Origin: Pseudomonadota bacterium
GTDB lineage: Bacteria > Pseudomonadota > Alphaproteobacteria > Rhizobiales > Kaistiaceae
Length of the DNA stretch: 5,427 bases
Reading direction: 5' to 3'
Assembly: GCA_023391905.1 (NCBI GenBank)
Contig: JAEWAD010000434.1
Span: forward strand, 1 to 5,427
Numbering within the stretch: the stretch's first letter is position 1; each line of letters opens with the position of its first letter. The notes under the pieces are model-generated. The model did no database searches and was not told the DNA's origin. It was given only the letters and a program-made list of their open reading frames with translations. Below, one piece after another: positions 1-5,319 of the stretch. Both the position numbers and the translations under genes were made by a program.

Positions 1-128
1 GGGGCTCGTTGTTGTTTATATCTCACTGTGCGAGGCCGGGCGGCGCGGGGCACCTCAGGATGATGATCGAACTTGGGGATGCTGTCGGGGCCGGCCGGCG
101 GCGTTGCCGCGACAGCGGAGGTTCTCCC
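1..128. other. Non-coding left edge, possible remnant of a dispersed repeat
   Basis: No reading frame here has convincing protein character; the short open frames are arginine- and glycine-rich and look like products of GC-rich non-coding DNA. Within it, about 31-64 reads GAGG, then a GC-rich core, then GGGCACCTCAGGATGATG. As I recall it, this layout resembles short palindromic repeats scattered between genes in several Hyphomicrobiales genomes, which often contain a CCTCAGGATGA-like arm. That resemblance is from memory and only one degenerate copy lies in the window, so the repeat assignment is tentative. Confidence 0.3.
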
Positions 129-178
129 AAAAACGCAAGCGGCACCGGATTCCGCGTTCGCGCGGAGATCCGGTGCCG
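129..178 (-). terminator. Rho-independent terminator-like palindrome after the hsp20-DUF1150 operon
   Basis: The arms at 140-150 and 168-178 (CGGCACCGGAT / ATCCGGTGCCG) pair perfectly over 11 bp. The stem continues with 151-156 and 161-166 (TCCGCG / CGCGGA) around a 4-nt loop at 157-160, with one bulged base at 167, giving 17 bp in all. Read on the minus strand, the stem is followed after six bases by five T residues (133-129). That asymmetry fits termination of the leftward operon, whose last stop codon is about 60 nt upstream. No T tract follows on the plus strand. A dispersed palindromic repeat that also serves as a terminator is an alternative. Confidence 0.65.
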
Positions 179-237
179 AAACCGAAGATCAGGGGCAGGT
201 TTTCGGGGGCGGCCGCGATGGGGGCGCGGCGGCTCGG

Positions 238-489
238 CTACTGCAGGCTGACCGTCTCGAGGTCGTTTTCGTGCGCGTTCATGACGACGGCCTCGCGGCT
301 GTCGGAAATCATGAGCGGCGTGCCGCCGGCGTCGAGAAGGGCCCAGAACTTCTGCCCCGGGGCGATGGCGGGTGCATCCGGGAACAGGTCGCGGATGTCT
401 TCCGACTTGATCGCCTTGACGAAGGCGATCTGGCCGCTGCCCAGGCCGGCCAGGCTTTCGGGCGAAATGGTGATGCGTGGCTCAGACAT
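238..489 (-). CDS. DUF1150 family small protein
   Basis: This 83-residue protein starts MSEPRITISPESLAGLGSGQ. It matches what I know of the DUF1150 family, a small alphaproteobacterial family of unknown function. There is no signal peptide or membrane segment, so it is probably cytoplasmic. A GAGGAG Shine-Dalgarno (502-497) lies 7 nt before the ATG, which decides this start over a longer open frame that would run through hsp20. The gene begins 38 nt after the hsp20 stop on the same strand, and no separate promoter is evident in the gap. I infer co-transcription with hsp20 and heat induction. The recurrent pairing of DUF1150 with small heat-shock genes in Hyphomicrobiales suggests a role in proteostasis, but no activity can be read from the sequence. 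Confidence 0.85.
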   Translation of the reverse strand: MSEPRITISPESLAGLGSGQIAFVKAIKSEDIRDLFPDAPAIAPGQKFWALLDAGGTPLMISDSREAVVMNAHENDLETVSLQ

Positions 490-527
490 GATTGGTCTCC
501 TCAATACGAGCGAGAGGACCGGCGACC

Positions 528-956
528 TCAGTCGCGAACGCCGATCTCGATCTTGCGGACGATCCGTTCCGGCGTGGGCCGGGCGAGGTCGATCGCAAGC
601 AGTCCATCTTTCAACTCCGCCGAGATGATCTCGATCCCGTCGGCCAGCACGAATGTCTTTTGGAACTGTCGTGCCGCGATGCCGCGGTGAAGGAAGATCC
701 GCTCGCGCTCGTCCGTCTGGCGACCGCGGATGACGAGTTGGTTTTCCTCGACGGTCACTTCCAGCGCCTCGCGCGGGAACCCGGCGACGGCCAGCGTGAT
801 CCGGAGGCATTCGTCGCGTGCGTCCGTCTTCTTGATCCGCTCGATGTTGTAGGGCGGATACCCGTCCCCAGACGCCTTCGCGACCCGATCGAGGGCTCGC
901 TCGATCTCGTCGAATCCGAGAAGCAGTGGACTGGAGAACGCAGAAACGCGCGACAT
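528..956 (-). CDS. hsp20: Small heat-shock protein, Hsp20/alpha-crystallin family (IbpA-like)
   Basis: This 142-residue ATP-independent holdase chaperone is expected to bind unfolding proteins in the cytoplasm and pass them to DnaK/ClpB. A short N-terminal arm (MSRVSAFSSPLLLGFDEIER) precedes the alpha-crystallin domain at about residues 36-128. That domain includes LAVAGF at 55-60 and the conserved ELKDGLLAIDL strand at 114-124. The C-terminal IxI anchoring motif is IEI at 136-138, which docks into a neighbouring subunit in oligomers. I chose the ATG at 956 because AAGGA (969-965) sits 8 nt upstream. The in-frame TTG at 962 would leave only 2 nt. The leader carries an RpoH-type promoter and a ROSE-like thermometer, so control at both transcription and translation is likely. 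DUF1150 follows in the same operon. Confidence 0.95.
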   Translation of the reverse strand: MSRVSAFSSPLLLGFDEIERALDRVAKASGDGYPPYNIERIKKTDARDECLRITLAVAGFPREALEVTVEENQLVIRGRQTDERERIFLHRGIAARQFQKTFVLADGIEIISAELKDGLLAIDLARPTPERIVRKIEIGVRD

Positions 957-1027
957 CCACAAAGTCCTTTCACTAAGCGACCTTGTATCCGGACCCTCGA
1001 GGAGGCATCCGGCGGGACTATTCCCGT
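957..1027 (-). promoter_or_regulatory. ROSE-type RNA thermometer in the hsp20 5' leader
   Basis: Read on the minus strand, the leader forms three hairpins. Hairpin 1 is CGGGA (1026-1022) with UCCCG (1017-1013) and loop AUAG. Hairpin 2 is CCGGA (1012-1008) with UCCGG (993-989), plus inner CCUC (1005-1002) with GAGG (998-995). Hairpin 3 is ACAAGGUC (986-979) with GACUUUGU (966-959), a bulged G at 978, and CUU (977-975) with AAG (969-967) around loop AGUGA. The Shine-Dalgarno AGGA (968-965) is paired with UCGCU (980-976), leaving the G unpaired. This is the U(U/C)GCU signature of ROSE elements, which repress small heat-shock genes at low temperature and melt on heating. The pairing is seen in the sequence; thermosensing is inferred from the family. 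Confidence 0.85.
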
Positions 1028-1034
1028 GGCCCCA

Positions 1035-1063
1035 ATATGGTTGTCCTCGCGGCCCGCTTCAAG
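1035..1063 (-). promoter_or_regulatory. RpoH (sigma-32) type promoter of hsp20
   Basis: On the minus strand CTTGAA (1063-1058) is followed after 17 nt by CCATAT (1040-1035). This matches the sigma-32 pattern, CTTGAA at -35 and a CCAT-containing -10, with the spacing expected from the E. coli consensus. The predicted start is near 1028-1027, exactly where the first leader hairpin begins, which supports the assignment. No equally good sigma-70 promoter is visible in the gap between the oxidoreductase stop and hsp20. Confidence 0.75.
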
Positions 1064-1085
1064 AACGCCGTTCCGGCCGTCCGAA

Positions 1086-1101
1086 GCGCCGTCGCCGGCG
1101 C
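1086..1101 (-). terminator. Hairpin just after the oxidoreductase stop, possible terminator
   Basis: On the minus strand GCGCCG (1101-1096) pairs with CGGCGC (1091-1086) around a GCGA loop, a GNRA-type tetraloop. It lies 7 nt past the oxidoreductase stop and upstream of the hsp20 promoter, the right place to separate the two units. The following bases are TTCGG and not a T run, so it would be a weak intrinsic terminator or an RNA-stabilising 3' hairpin. Confidence 0.4.
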
Positions 1102-1108
1102 GGAAATA

Positions 1109-2128
1109 TCACGGCGTCTCCCAGGTTCCGGACCGTTCCGAGCGGAACAGCGCGTCGAGCGCGGCCATGTTGGCGAGCGCGTCGTCGAGCCCGTATTGCC
1201 AGGGCCCGGTGCCGCGCACGGCGCGCGAGAATGCCTCCGCCTGCAGCGCATACTGGTCGACCGGCGGGAAGACGATGGTCTCGACCGGCTGGCCGGGGCC
1301 GTGCAGGTCGAGCAGGATGCGAGACTTCTCGTCGGTCGGGGCGGAGAACGGCGTCTCCATCTCGATGCGGCCTTCCGTGCCGATGATGCCGACGCGCTGG
1401 TGGCGGAAGGCCTGGGTCGAGAGCTGGGCGCTGAACTGCCTTCCGTCGCCGAAATCGGCGAGGATGGCGGCGGAGCGGTCCGTCTTCATCGCCGGGTCGC
1501 GGTCGACCAGGGCCAGCACGCGGACGGGCTCGGCGCCGAAGATCAGCCGGGCCGAGGCGATGGCGTAGCAGCCGATGTCGAGCAGCGCGCCGCCACCCGT
1601 CTCGGGCCGGTTGCGGATGTTGGCCGGGTCGATGTTCAGGAAGGAGAAGAAGGTCTGCACGGCGCGCACCGGGCCGATCCGGCCGGACGCGACGATTTCG
1701 GTCACCGCCCGCCATTGCGGGTGGTGGCGGATCATGAAGGCCTCGCCGATCAGCACGCCGGCCGGCGCCGCCTTCAGGCGGAGCGCGTCGGCGCGGTCGA
1801 GGCCGATCGGCTTCTCGCAGAGCACGTGCTTGCCCTTCGCCGCCGCCGCCAGCGTCGTCTCGACATGCAGGTGGTTGGGCAGTGCATTATAGATGGCGTC
1901 GATCTCGGGATCGTCGATCAGCTCCTGGTAGGAGCCGTAGGCGCGCGGGATGTCGAAGGCGGCGGCGAAGTTCCTGGCATTGTCGAGCGAGCGCGAGGCG
2001 ACGGCGGCGACCGCCGTCGACGGACTCTTCAGCATCGCCGGCACGACGCGTTGTCGCGCGATCCGGGCGGTGCTCAGGATTCCCCAGCGGACCTTTCCCG
2101 TCGCAACTTCGCCTGCGAGCTTGCTCAT
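1109..2128 (-). CDS. Gfo/Idh/MocA family NAD(P)-dependent oxidoreductase
   Basis: This 339-residue protein is of usual length for the family and probably acts in the cytoplasm on a sugar, polyol or similar substrate. The N-terminal Rossmann fold begins at about residue 13 with VRWGILSTARIA, the variant dinucleotide loop of the dihydrodiol/xylose-dehydrogenase-like branch. CEKP at 104-107 supplies the catalytic lysine (K107). EAFMIRHHPQ at 129-138 and GGGALLDIGCYAI at 178-190 are the C-terminal substrate-domain motifs. D184 and Y188 occupy the usual Asp and His/Tyr active-site positions; Tyr recalls glucose-fructose oxidoreductase. GGGAGG (2140-2135) lies 6 nt before the ATG. The substrate cannot be deduced, and the neighbours offer no catabolic context. 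A hairpin follows the stop, and the gene is divergent from rnd. Confidence 0.9.
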   Translation of the reverse strand: MSKLAGEVATGKVRWGILSTARIARQRVVPAMLKSPSTAVAAVASRSLDNARNFAAAFDIPRAYGSYQELIDDPEIDAIYNALPNHLHVETTLAAAAKGKHVLCEKPIGLDRADALRLKAAPAGVLIGEAFMIRHHPQWRAVTEIVASGRIGPVRAVQTFFSFLNIDPANIRNRPETGGGALLDIGCYAIASARLIFGAEPVRVLALVDRDPAMKTDRSAAILADFGDGRQFSAQLSTQAFRHQRVGIIGTEGRIEMETPFSAPTDEKSRILLDLHGPGQPVETIVFPPVDQYALQAEAFSRAVRGTGPWQYGLDDALANMAALDALFRSERSGTWETP

Positions 2129-2255
2129 CGGTGGCCTCCCTCTATTTCCCTGCCGGTCAGGCCGCCTTGCGGGGTGTGACCTGCGTCATTGCAGAAGTCG
2201 ACATGCTTCGCTAGGAAAACGCAAACGCTTCCGGTCCCTGAGGAATTTTTCTGTC
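2129..2255. promoter_or_regulatory. Divergent promoter region between oxidoreductase and rnd
   Basis: These 127 bp must hold the leftward promoter for the oxidoreductase and probably the rightward one for rnd. The only rightward sigma-70-like arrangement I see is TTGCAG (2190-2195), 17 nt, then TAGGAA (2213-2218), which is a poor match at -10. The leftward promoter is not recognisable. AACGC occurs twice close together near 2219-2228, but not in a symmetrical operator arrangement. Confidence 0.35.
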
Positions 2256-2870
2256 ATGACGATCCGCCTGCATCGCGGCGACCTGCCTGATCTCGCCCGT
2301 TACGGCGCCTCCGTCGCCATCGATACCGAGACGCTCGGCCTCAATCCGCATCGCGACCGGCTCTGCGTCGTGCAGCTCTCGCCCGGCGACGGCTCGGCCG
2401 ACGTGGTGCAGATCGCCCCCGGCCAGAAGGCGGCGCCGAACCTCGTCAAGCTGCTGACCGACCCTGCCGTCACCAAGATCTTCCATTTCGCCCGCTTCGA
2501 CGTCGCCGTGCTCGGCCACACCTTCGGCATCGAGGTGGCGCCGGTCTATTGCACCAAGATCGCCTCGCGCCTGACCCGCACCTATACCGACCGGCACGGC
2601 CTCAAGGACCTGGTCAAGGAACTGCTCGACGTCGACCTGTCGAAGCAGCAGCAGAGCTCGGACTGGGCGGCCGAGAAGCTGACCGACGCGCAGCTCGCCT
2701 ATGCCGCCTCGGACGTGCTCTATCTGCACGCCTTGAAGGCGAAGCTCGACGAGCGCCTGGCGCGCGAGAATCGTACCGCGATGGCGGAGGCGTGCTTCCG
2801 CTTCCTGCCGACCCGCGCGGCGCTCGATCTTGCAGGCTGGCCGGAAGAGGATATCTTTGCGCATTCCTGA
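2256..2870 (+). CDS. rnd: Ribonuclease D, short form (3'-5' exoribonuclease)
   Basis: This 204-residue DEDDy-type 3'-5' exonuclease is predicted to trim the 3' ends of tRNA precursors and other structured RNAs in the cytoplasm, using two divalent metal ions. Exo I is AIDTET (D23, E25), Exo II is HFARFD (D82), and Exo III is YAASD (Y149, D153), so the catalytic set is complete. SSDW at 134-137 is also typical of the family. E. coli RNase D has about 375 residues; this protein ends after the exonuclease domain and lacks the HRDC domains, as alphaproteobacterial short forms do. The open frame extends upstream across the divergent gene, but family similarity begins at MTIRLHRGDL, with AGGA 11 nt before that ATG. 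A hairpin separates it from lptC. The precise RNA substrates are unknown. Confidence 0.9.
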   Translation: MTIRLHRGDLPDLARYGASVAIDTETLGLNPHRDRLCVVQLSPGDGSADVVQIAPGQKAAPNLVKLLTDPAVTKIFHFARFDVAVLGHTFGIEVAPVYCTKIASRLTRTYTDRHGLKDLVKELLDVDLSKQQQSSDWAAEKLTDAQLAYAASDVLYLHALKAKLDERLARENRTAMAEACFRFLPTRAALDLAGWPEEDIFAHS

Positions 2871-2875
2871 GTGGC

Positions 2876-2893
2876 TGCGACGGATTCGTCGCA
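2876..2893 (+). terminator. Perfect hairpin just after rnd, possible terminator
   Basis: TGCGACG (2876-2882) pairs perfectly with CGTCGCA (2887-2893) around the loop GATT, five bases past the rnd stop codon. No T run follows; the next bases are CGCCTTGGTTTG. It may be a weak terminator, or protect the rnd message 3' end while letting some transcription continue into lptC. The loop makes a GATTC site, the target pattern (GANTC) of the CcrM methylase of alphaproteobacteria, probably by chance. Confidence 0.45.
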
Positions 2894-2897
2894 CGCC

Positions 2898-2925
2898 TTG
2901 GTTTGCGCCGCGAAATGTCCATATT
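2898..2925 (+). promoter_or_regulatory. Candidate sigma-70 type promoter for the lptC operon
   Basis: TTGGTT (2898-2903), 16 nt, then CATATT (2920-2925) lies between the rnd hairpin and the lptC start. It matches the consensus only partly at both elements, so the call rests mainly on position. The leader would be about 53 nt. Confidence 0.3.
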
Positions 2926-2984
2926 GCAGGCGCCTGTGACGCTGCGGGCAGGACATATGAACACCGGATGAGAACGGAAGCGGC

Positions 2985-3695
2985 ATGACGACGACGTCTG
3001 ACTCGCGATGGTTGGCCCCGGGCCCCGAGCAATTCCTGGATGCCGATGGCAGAGCCGACGCGCGCTATCGCGCGGCGAGGCGGCACAGCGTGTTCGTCCG
3101 TGTCCTGAAGATCGCGCTGCCGACGATCAGCCTGGTGGCGGCCGCCGCCTTCTTCGTCTTCACCTATTTCGTGCCCGACCTGCCGGAAGGCGTCGGCTTC
3201 GGTTCGATCGACGTCACCAACAACGCCATCGTCATGGAGAACCCGCATGTCTCGGGCTTCACCAACAATGGCCGCTCCTACGAGCTGAAGGCCGACCGGG
3301 CCGAGCAGTCGCTCGAGGACACCAAGGTGGTGACGCTGCAGAAGATCGGCGCCACGATCGGCCTCGGCAATGACGACACCGCCAAGGTCGACGCCACCAC
3401 CGGCACCTATCACGCCGACACGCAGCGCCTGCGGCTCGACAAGTCGATCAAGCTGCAGACCTCGACCGGCATCGCCGGCACGCTGCAATCGGCCGACATC
3501 GACATGAAGGCCGGCACGATGCGCTCCGACCAGCCGATCGACTTCAGCGCCCAGGGCAGCCGCATCCTGGCCAACAGCGTCGAAGTCCAGGATCGCGGCA
3601 AGCGTATTATGTTCCGCAACGGGGTGAAGGTGACGTACACTGCCCCGGCCGACTCCTCTTCCCCGCAGCCCGCAGCACCTTCGGTGATCCAATGA
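2985..3695 (+). CDS. lptC: LPS export protein LptC (inner-membrane bitopic component)
   Basis: This 236-residue protein links the LptB2FG transporter in the inner membrane to the periplasmic LptA bridge. An N-terminal cytoplasmic stretch of about 38 residues, rich in Arg near RYRAARRH (27-34), is followed by one membrane segment at about 39-63 (VLKIALPTISL, then alanines and aromatics). The rest is a periplasmic LptC/OstA-type beta-jellyroll. NPHVSGFTNNGRSYELKADRAEQ-like sequence at about 86-108 is a family hallmark. E. coli LptC has 191 residues; here the N-terminal arm is longer and the end is a Pro/Ser/Ala-rich tail (about 223-236). GGAAG lies 4 nt before the ATG. The stop overlaps the lptA start by 4 bp (ATGA), so translation is probably coupled. 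The gene is preceded by a short rnd and a weak promoter candidate. Confidence 0.93.
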   Translation: MTTTSDSRWLAPGPEQFLDADGRADARYRAARRHSVFVRVLKIALPTISLVAAAAFFVFTYFVPDLPEGVGFGSIDVTNNAIVMENPHVSGFTNNGRSYELKADRAEQSLEDTKVVTLQKIGATIGLGNDDTAKVDATTGTYHADTQRLRLDKSIKLQTSTGIAGTLQSADIDMKAGTMRSDQPIDFSAQGSRILANSVEVQDRGKRIMFRNGVKVTYTAPADSSSPQPAAPSVIQ

Positions 3696-4351
3696 CACGA
3701 CTGTCCCACCGCCGCCTCGCTCTCGCGCTCGCCTTCCTGCCGCTGGCGTTCGGCGCCGTCGAGGCGCGGGCACAGTCCTCCGCCGACCTGTTCAAGGGCT
3801 TCCAGACCAACCAGAAGGGCCCGGTCAATGTCGAGGCCGATTCGCTCGACGTCGTCGAGAAGGACGGCCAGCGCATCTCGACCTTCACCGGCAACGTCAC
3901 CGTGACGCGCGGCGACAGCGTGCTGAAGGCCGGCAAGATCTCGATCTATTCGGCCGGCTCCAAGTCCGCCGACTCCAAGTCCGCCAACGGCGCCAAGGAT
4001 GGGGCCAAGGACGAAAAGAAGGACGGCGCCCAGACCGCCGCCGCCAAGGAGGACGCCGCGCTCGAGGGCACGCTGCCGGGCGCCGGCAGCTTCACCCGCA
4101 TCGAGGCGAGCGGCAAGGTCTACGTCAATTCCGGCCAGCAGACGGCGACCGGCGATACCGCCGTCGTCGACATGGTCGGCAAGCTCGTGACGCTCTCCGG
4201 CAATGTCGTGCTGAGCCAGGGTCCGAACGTGATCACCGGCAACAAGCTGACCTGGGACATGACGACCGGCCGCGCCCGGGTCGACCAGACGCCCGGCGCC
4301 CGCATTCGCGGCATCTTCACGCCCGGATCCGCGCCGGGCAAGTCGCCCTGA
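3692..4351 (+). CDS. lptA: LPS transport periplasmic protein LptA
   Basis: This 219-residue periplasmic protein polymerises into the bridge that carries lipopolysaccharide from LptC to LptD. Residues 1-27 form a signal peptide: RLSHRR, a hydrophobic core LALALAFLPLAFGA, and a probable ARA cleavage site before Q28. The OstA beta-jellyroll starts at about 43 (GPVNVEADSLDVVEKDG) and includes FTGNVTVTRGD at 65-75. It resumes at about 134 (FTRIEASGKVYV) and continues through LSGNVVLSQGPNVITGNKL. Between the two parts, residues 87-133 form a low-complexity Lys/Asp/Ala/Ser segment built from short tandem repeats, longer than the matching loop in E. coli LptA (185 residues). Its start overlaps the lptC stop by 4 bp, so it likely relies on translational coupling. 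lptB follows after 82 nt. Confidence 0.93.
   Translation: MTRLSHRRLALALAFLPLAFGAVEARAQSSADLFKGFQTNQKGPVNVEADSLDVVEKDGQRISTFTGNVTVTRGDSVLKAGKISIYSAGSKSADSKSANGAKDGAKDEKKDGAQTAAAKEDAALEGTLPGAGSFTRIEASGKVYVNSGQQTATGDTAVVDMVGKLVTLSGNVVLSQGPNVITGNKLTWDMTTGRARVDQTPGARIRGIFTPGSAPGKSP
3959..4012 (+). repeat. Tandem coding repeats inside lptA
   Basis: Two consecutive 15-bp units (3959-3973 and 3974-3988) differ at one base and encode SKSAD and SKSAN. They are followed by two 12-bp units (3989-4000 and 4001-4012), differing at two bases, that both encode GAKD. Every unit is a multiple of three, so copy changes would keep the frame. They lie in the loop between the two halves of the LptA jellyroll. Confidence 0.85.
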
Positions 4352-4353
4352 TC

Positions 4354-4414
4354 GGGTCGGCCGCGAACCGATCCCGTCCGGGATCGCCTGAGGACAGGGC
4401 CGGCGGCGCGCCGG
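4354..4414 (+). other. Hairpins in the lptA-lptB gap
   Basis: CGATCCC (4369-4375) pairs with GGGATCG (4380-4386) with a 4-nt loop. The left arm can instead pair with GGGTCGG (4354-4360, against 4368-4374, one G-T wobble), so the two folds exclude each other. A second hairpin, CCGGCG (4400-4405) with CGCCGG (4409-4414) and a 3-nt loop, ends 10 nt before the lptB Shine-Dalgarno. No T run follows either, so they look more like message-processing or expression-balancing structures than intrinsic terminators. Confidence 0.45.
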
Positions 4415-4433
4415 ACCATCGCACGGAGCGTTG

Positions 4434-5261
4434 GTGATTTTTTCTCGCCTATTCAACAAGGAGCCGGCAGCGGTTCCGGCCGCGGTGGCCCGCAAGGCGG
4501 AGCCGCAGGTCACGCGCTATGCCCAGGACGCCGGCGGCCCGGGCTGGCTGGTCGCGCATGGCCTCGGCAAGAGCTATCGCCGTCGCCGCGTCGTGCATTC
4601 GGCGAGCCTCGCCGTGGCGCGCGGCGAGGCGGTTGGCCTGCTCGGCCCGAACGGCGCCGGCAAGACCACCATCTTCTACATGATCACCGGCCTCGTGCAG
4701 GCCGACTATGGCCGCATCGAGCTCGACGGCAATGACGTCACCCAGATGCCGATGTACCGGCGCGCCCGGCTCGGCATCGGCTACCTGCCGCAGGAAACCT
4801 CGATCTTCCGCGGCATGACGGTCGAGCAGAACATCCGCGCCGTGCTCGAAGTGGTCGAACCCGACCGCCGCAAGCGCGACGAGGAGCTCGATTCGCTGCT
4901 CGCCGAGTTCCACATCAGCCACCTGCGCAAGTCGCCGGCGATCGCGCTCTCGGGCGGCGAGCGGCGACGCTGCGAGATCGCCCGCGCGCTCGCCAGCCGG
5001 CCCGCCTTCATGCTGCTCGACGAGCCCTTCGCCGGCATCGATCCGATCGCCGTCGGCGACATCCAGACGCTGGTGCGCCACCTGACCCGGCGCGGCATCG
5101 GCGTCCTGATCACCGACCACAATGTGCGCGAGACGCTGGGCCTCATTGACCGCGCCTACATCATCCATGCGGGTGAGGTGCTGATGGAAGGCCGGCCCGA
5201 CGACATCGTCGCCAGCCCGGACGTGCGCCGGCTCTATCTCGGCGAGCAGTTTACGCTTTAA
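4434..5261 (+). CDS. lptB: LPS export ABC transporter ATP-binding protein LptB
   Basis: This 275-residue cytoplasmic ATPase dimerises and drives LptF/LptG to extract lipopolysaccharide from the inner membrane. All ABC motifs are present: Walker A GPNGAGKTT at 71-79, Q-loop YLPQE at 117-121, signature LSGGERRR at 172-179, Walker B MLLDEP with catalytic E197, and H-loop TDH with H229. TDHNVRETLGLIDRAYI and YLGEQF near the C terminus are specific to LptB. E. coli LptB has 241 residues; here about 33 extra N-terminal residues (IFSRLFNKEPAAVPAAVARK and on) precede the domain. No in-frame ATG is available near the start. GGAG (4425-4428) is 5 nt before GTG at 4434 but only 2 nt before TTG at 4431, so I chose GTG. 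rpoN follows after 76 nt, the usual order in proteobacteria. Confidence 0.93.
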   Translation: MIFSRLFNKEPAAVPAAVARKAEPQVTRYAQDAGGPGWLVAHGLGKSYRRRRVVHSASLAVARGEAVGLLGPNGAGKTTIFYMITGLVQADYGRIELDGNDVTQMPMYRRARLGIGYLPQETSIFRGMTVEQNIRAVLEVVEPDRRKRDEELDSLLAEFHISHLRKSPAIALSGGERRRCEIARALASRPAFMLLDEPFAGIDPIAVGDIQTLVRHLTRRGIGVLITDHNVRETLGLIDRAYIIHAGEVLMEGRPDDIVASPDVRRLYLGEQFTL

Positions 5262-5287
5262 CCGCGGCGCGGCTTGCGATACCAAAA

Positions 5288-5319
5288 GGGCACCACAAGC
5301 AAGTCTTGTACCACTGCCC
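5288..5319 (+). other. Interrupted hairpin between lptB and rpoN
   Basis: GGGCA (5288-5292) pairs with TGCCC (5315-5319), and inside it ACAAG (5295-5299) pairs with CTTGT (5305-5309) around loop CAAGT. The internal loop is CC on one side and ACCAC on the other. There is no T run. It sits 18 nt before the rpoN ATG, so it would be in the rpoN leader, where it could attenuate or modulate expression. No clear promoter is visible in this 76-nt gap. Confidence 0.4.

Noticed and set aside
73..690. Plus-strand open frames across the left 700 bases
   Set aside because: They run antisense to hsp20 and DUF1150 and through the terminator palindrome, with low-complexity Arg/Gly-rich products.
983..2179. 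A 398-codon open frame on the plus strand
   Set aside because: It is antisense to the oxidoreductase, which has clear family motifs and a ribosome site; the plus-strand product shows none.
2215..2235. LacI-type operator in the divergent spacer
   Set aside because: AACGC-like sequences occur, but as a direct repeat without the central CG symmetry expected of such operators, and no LacI-family gene is nearby.
1950..2255. N-terminal extension of RNase D by about 102 codons
   Set aside because: It overlaps the divergent oxidoreductase gene, shows no family similarity, and the family N terminus begins at the ATG at 2256 behind an AGGA.
2211..3773. A 520-codon open frame on the minus strand
   Set aside because: It lies opposite rnd and lptC, is rich in Arg, Gly and Ala, and has no recognisable domain; it is a by-product of GC-rich codon use in the real genes.
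5262..5280. Sigma-54 (-24/-12) promoter for rpoN autoregulation
   Set aside because: GG and GC doublets are present at 5266-5267 and 5276-5277, but only 8 nt separate them where 10 are required, and the rest of the consensus is absent.
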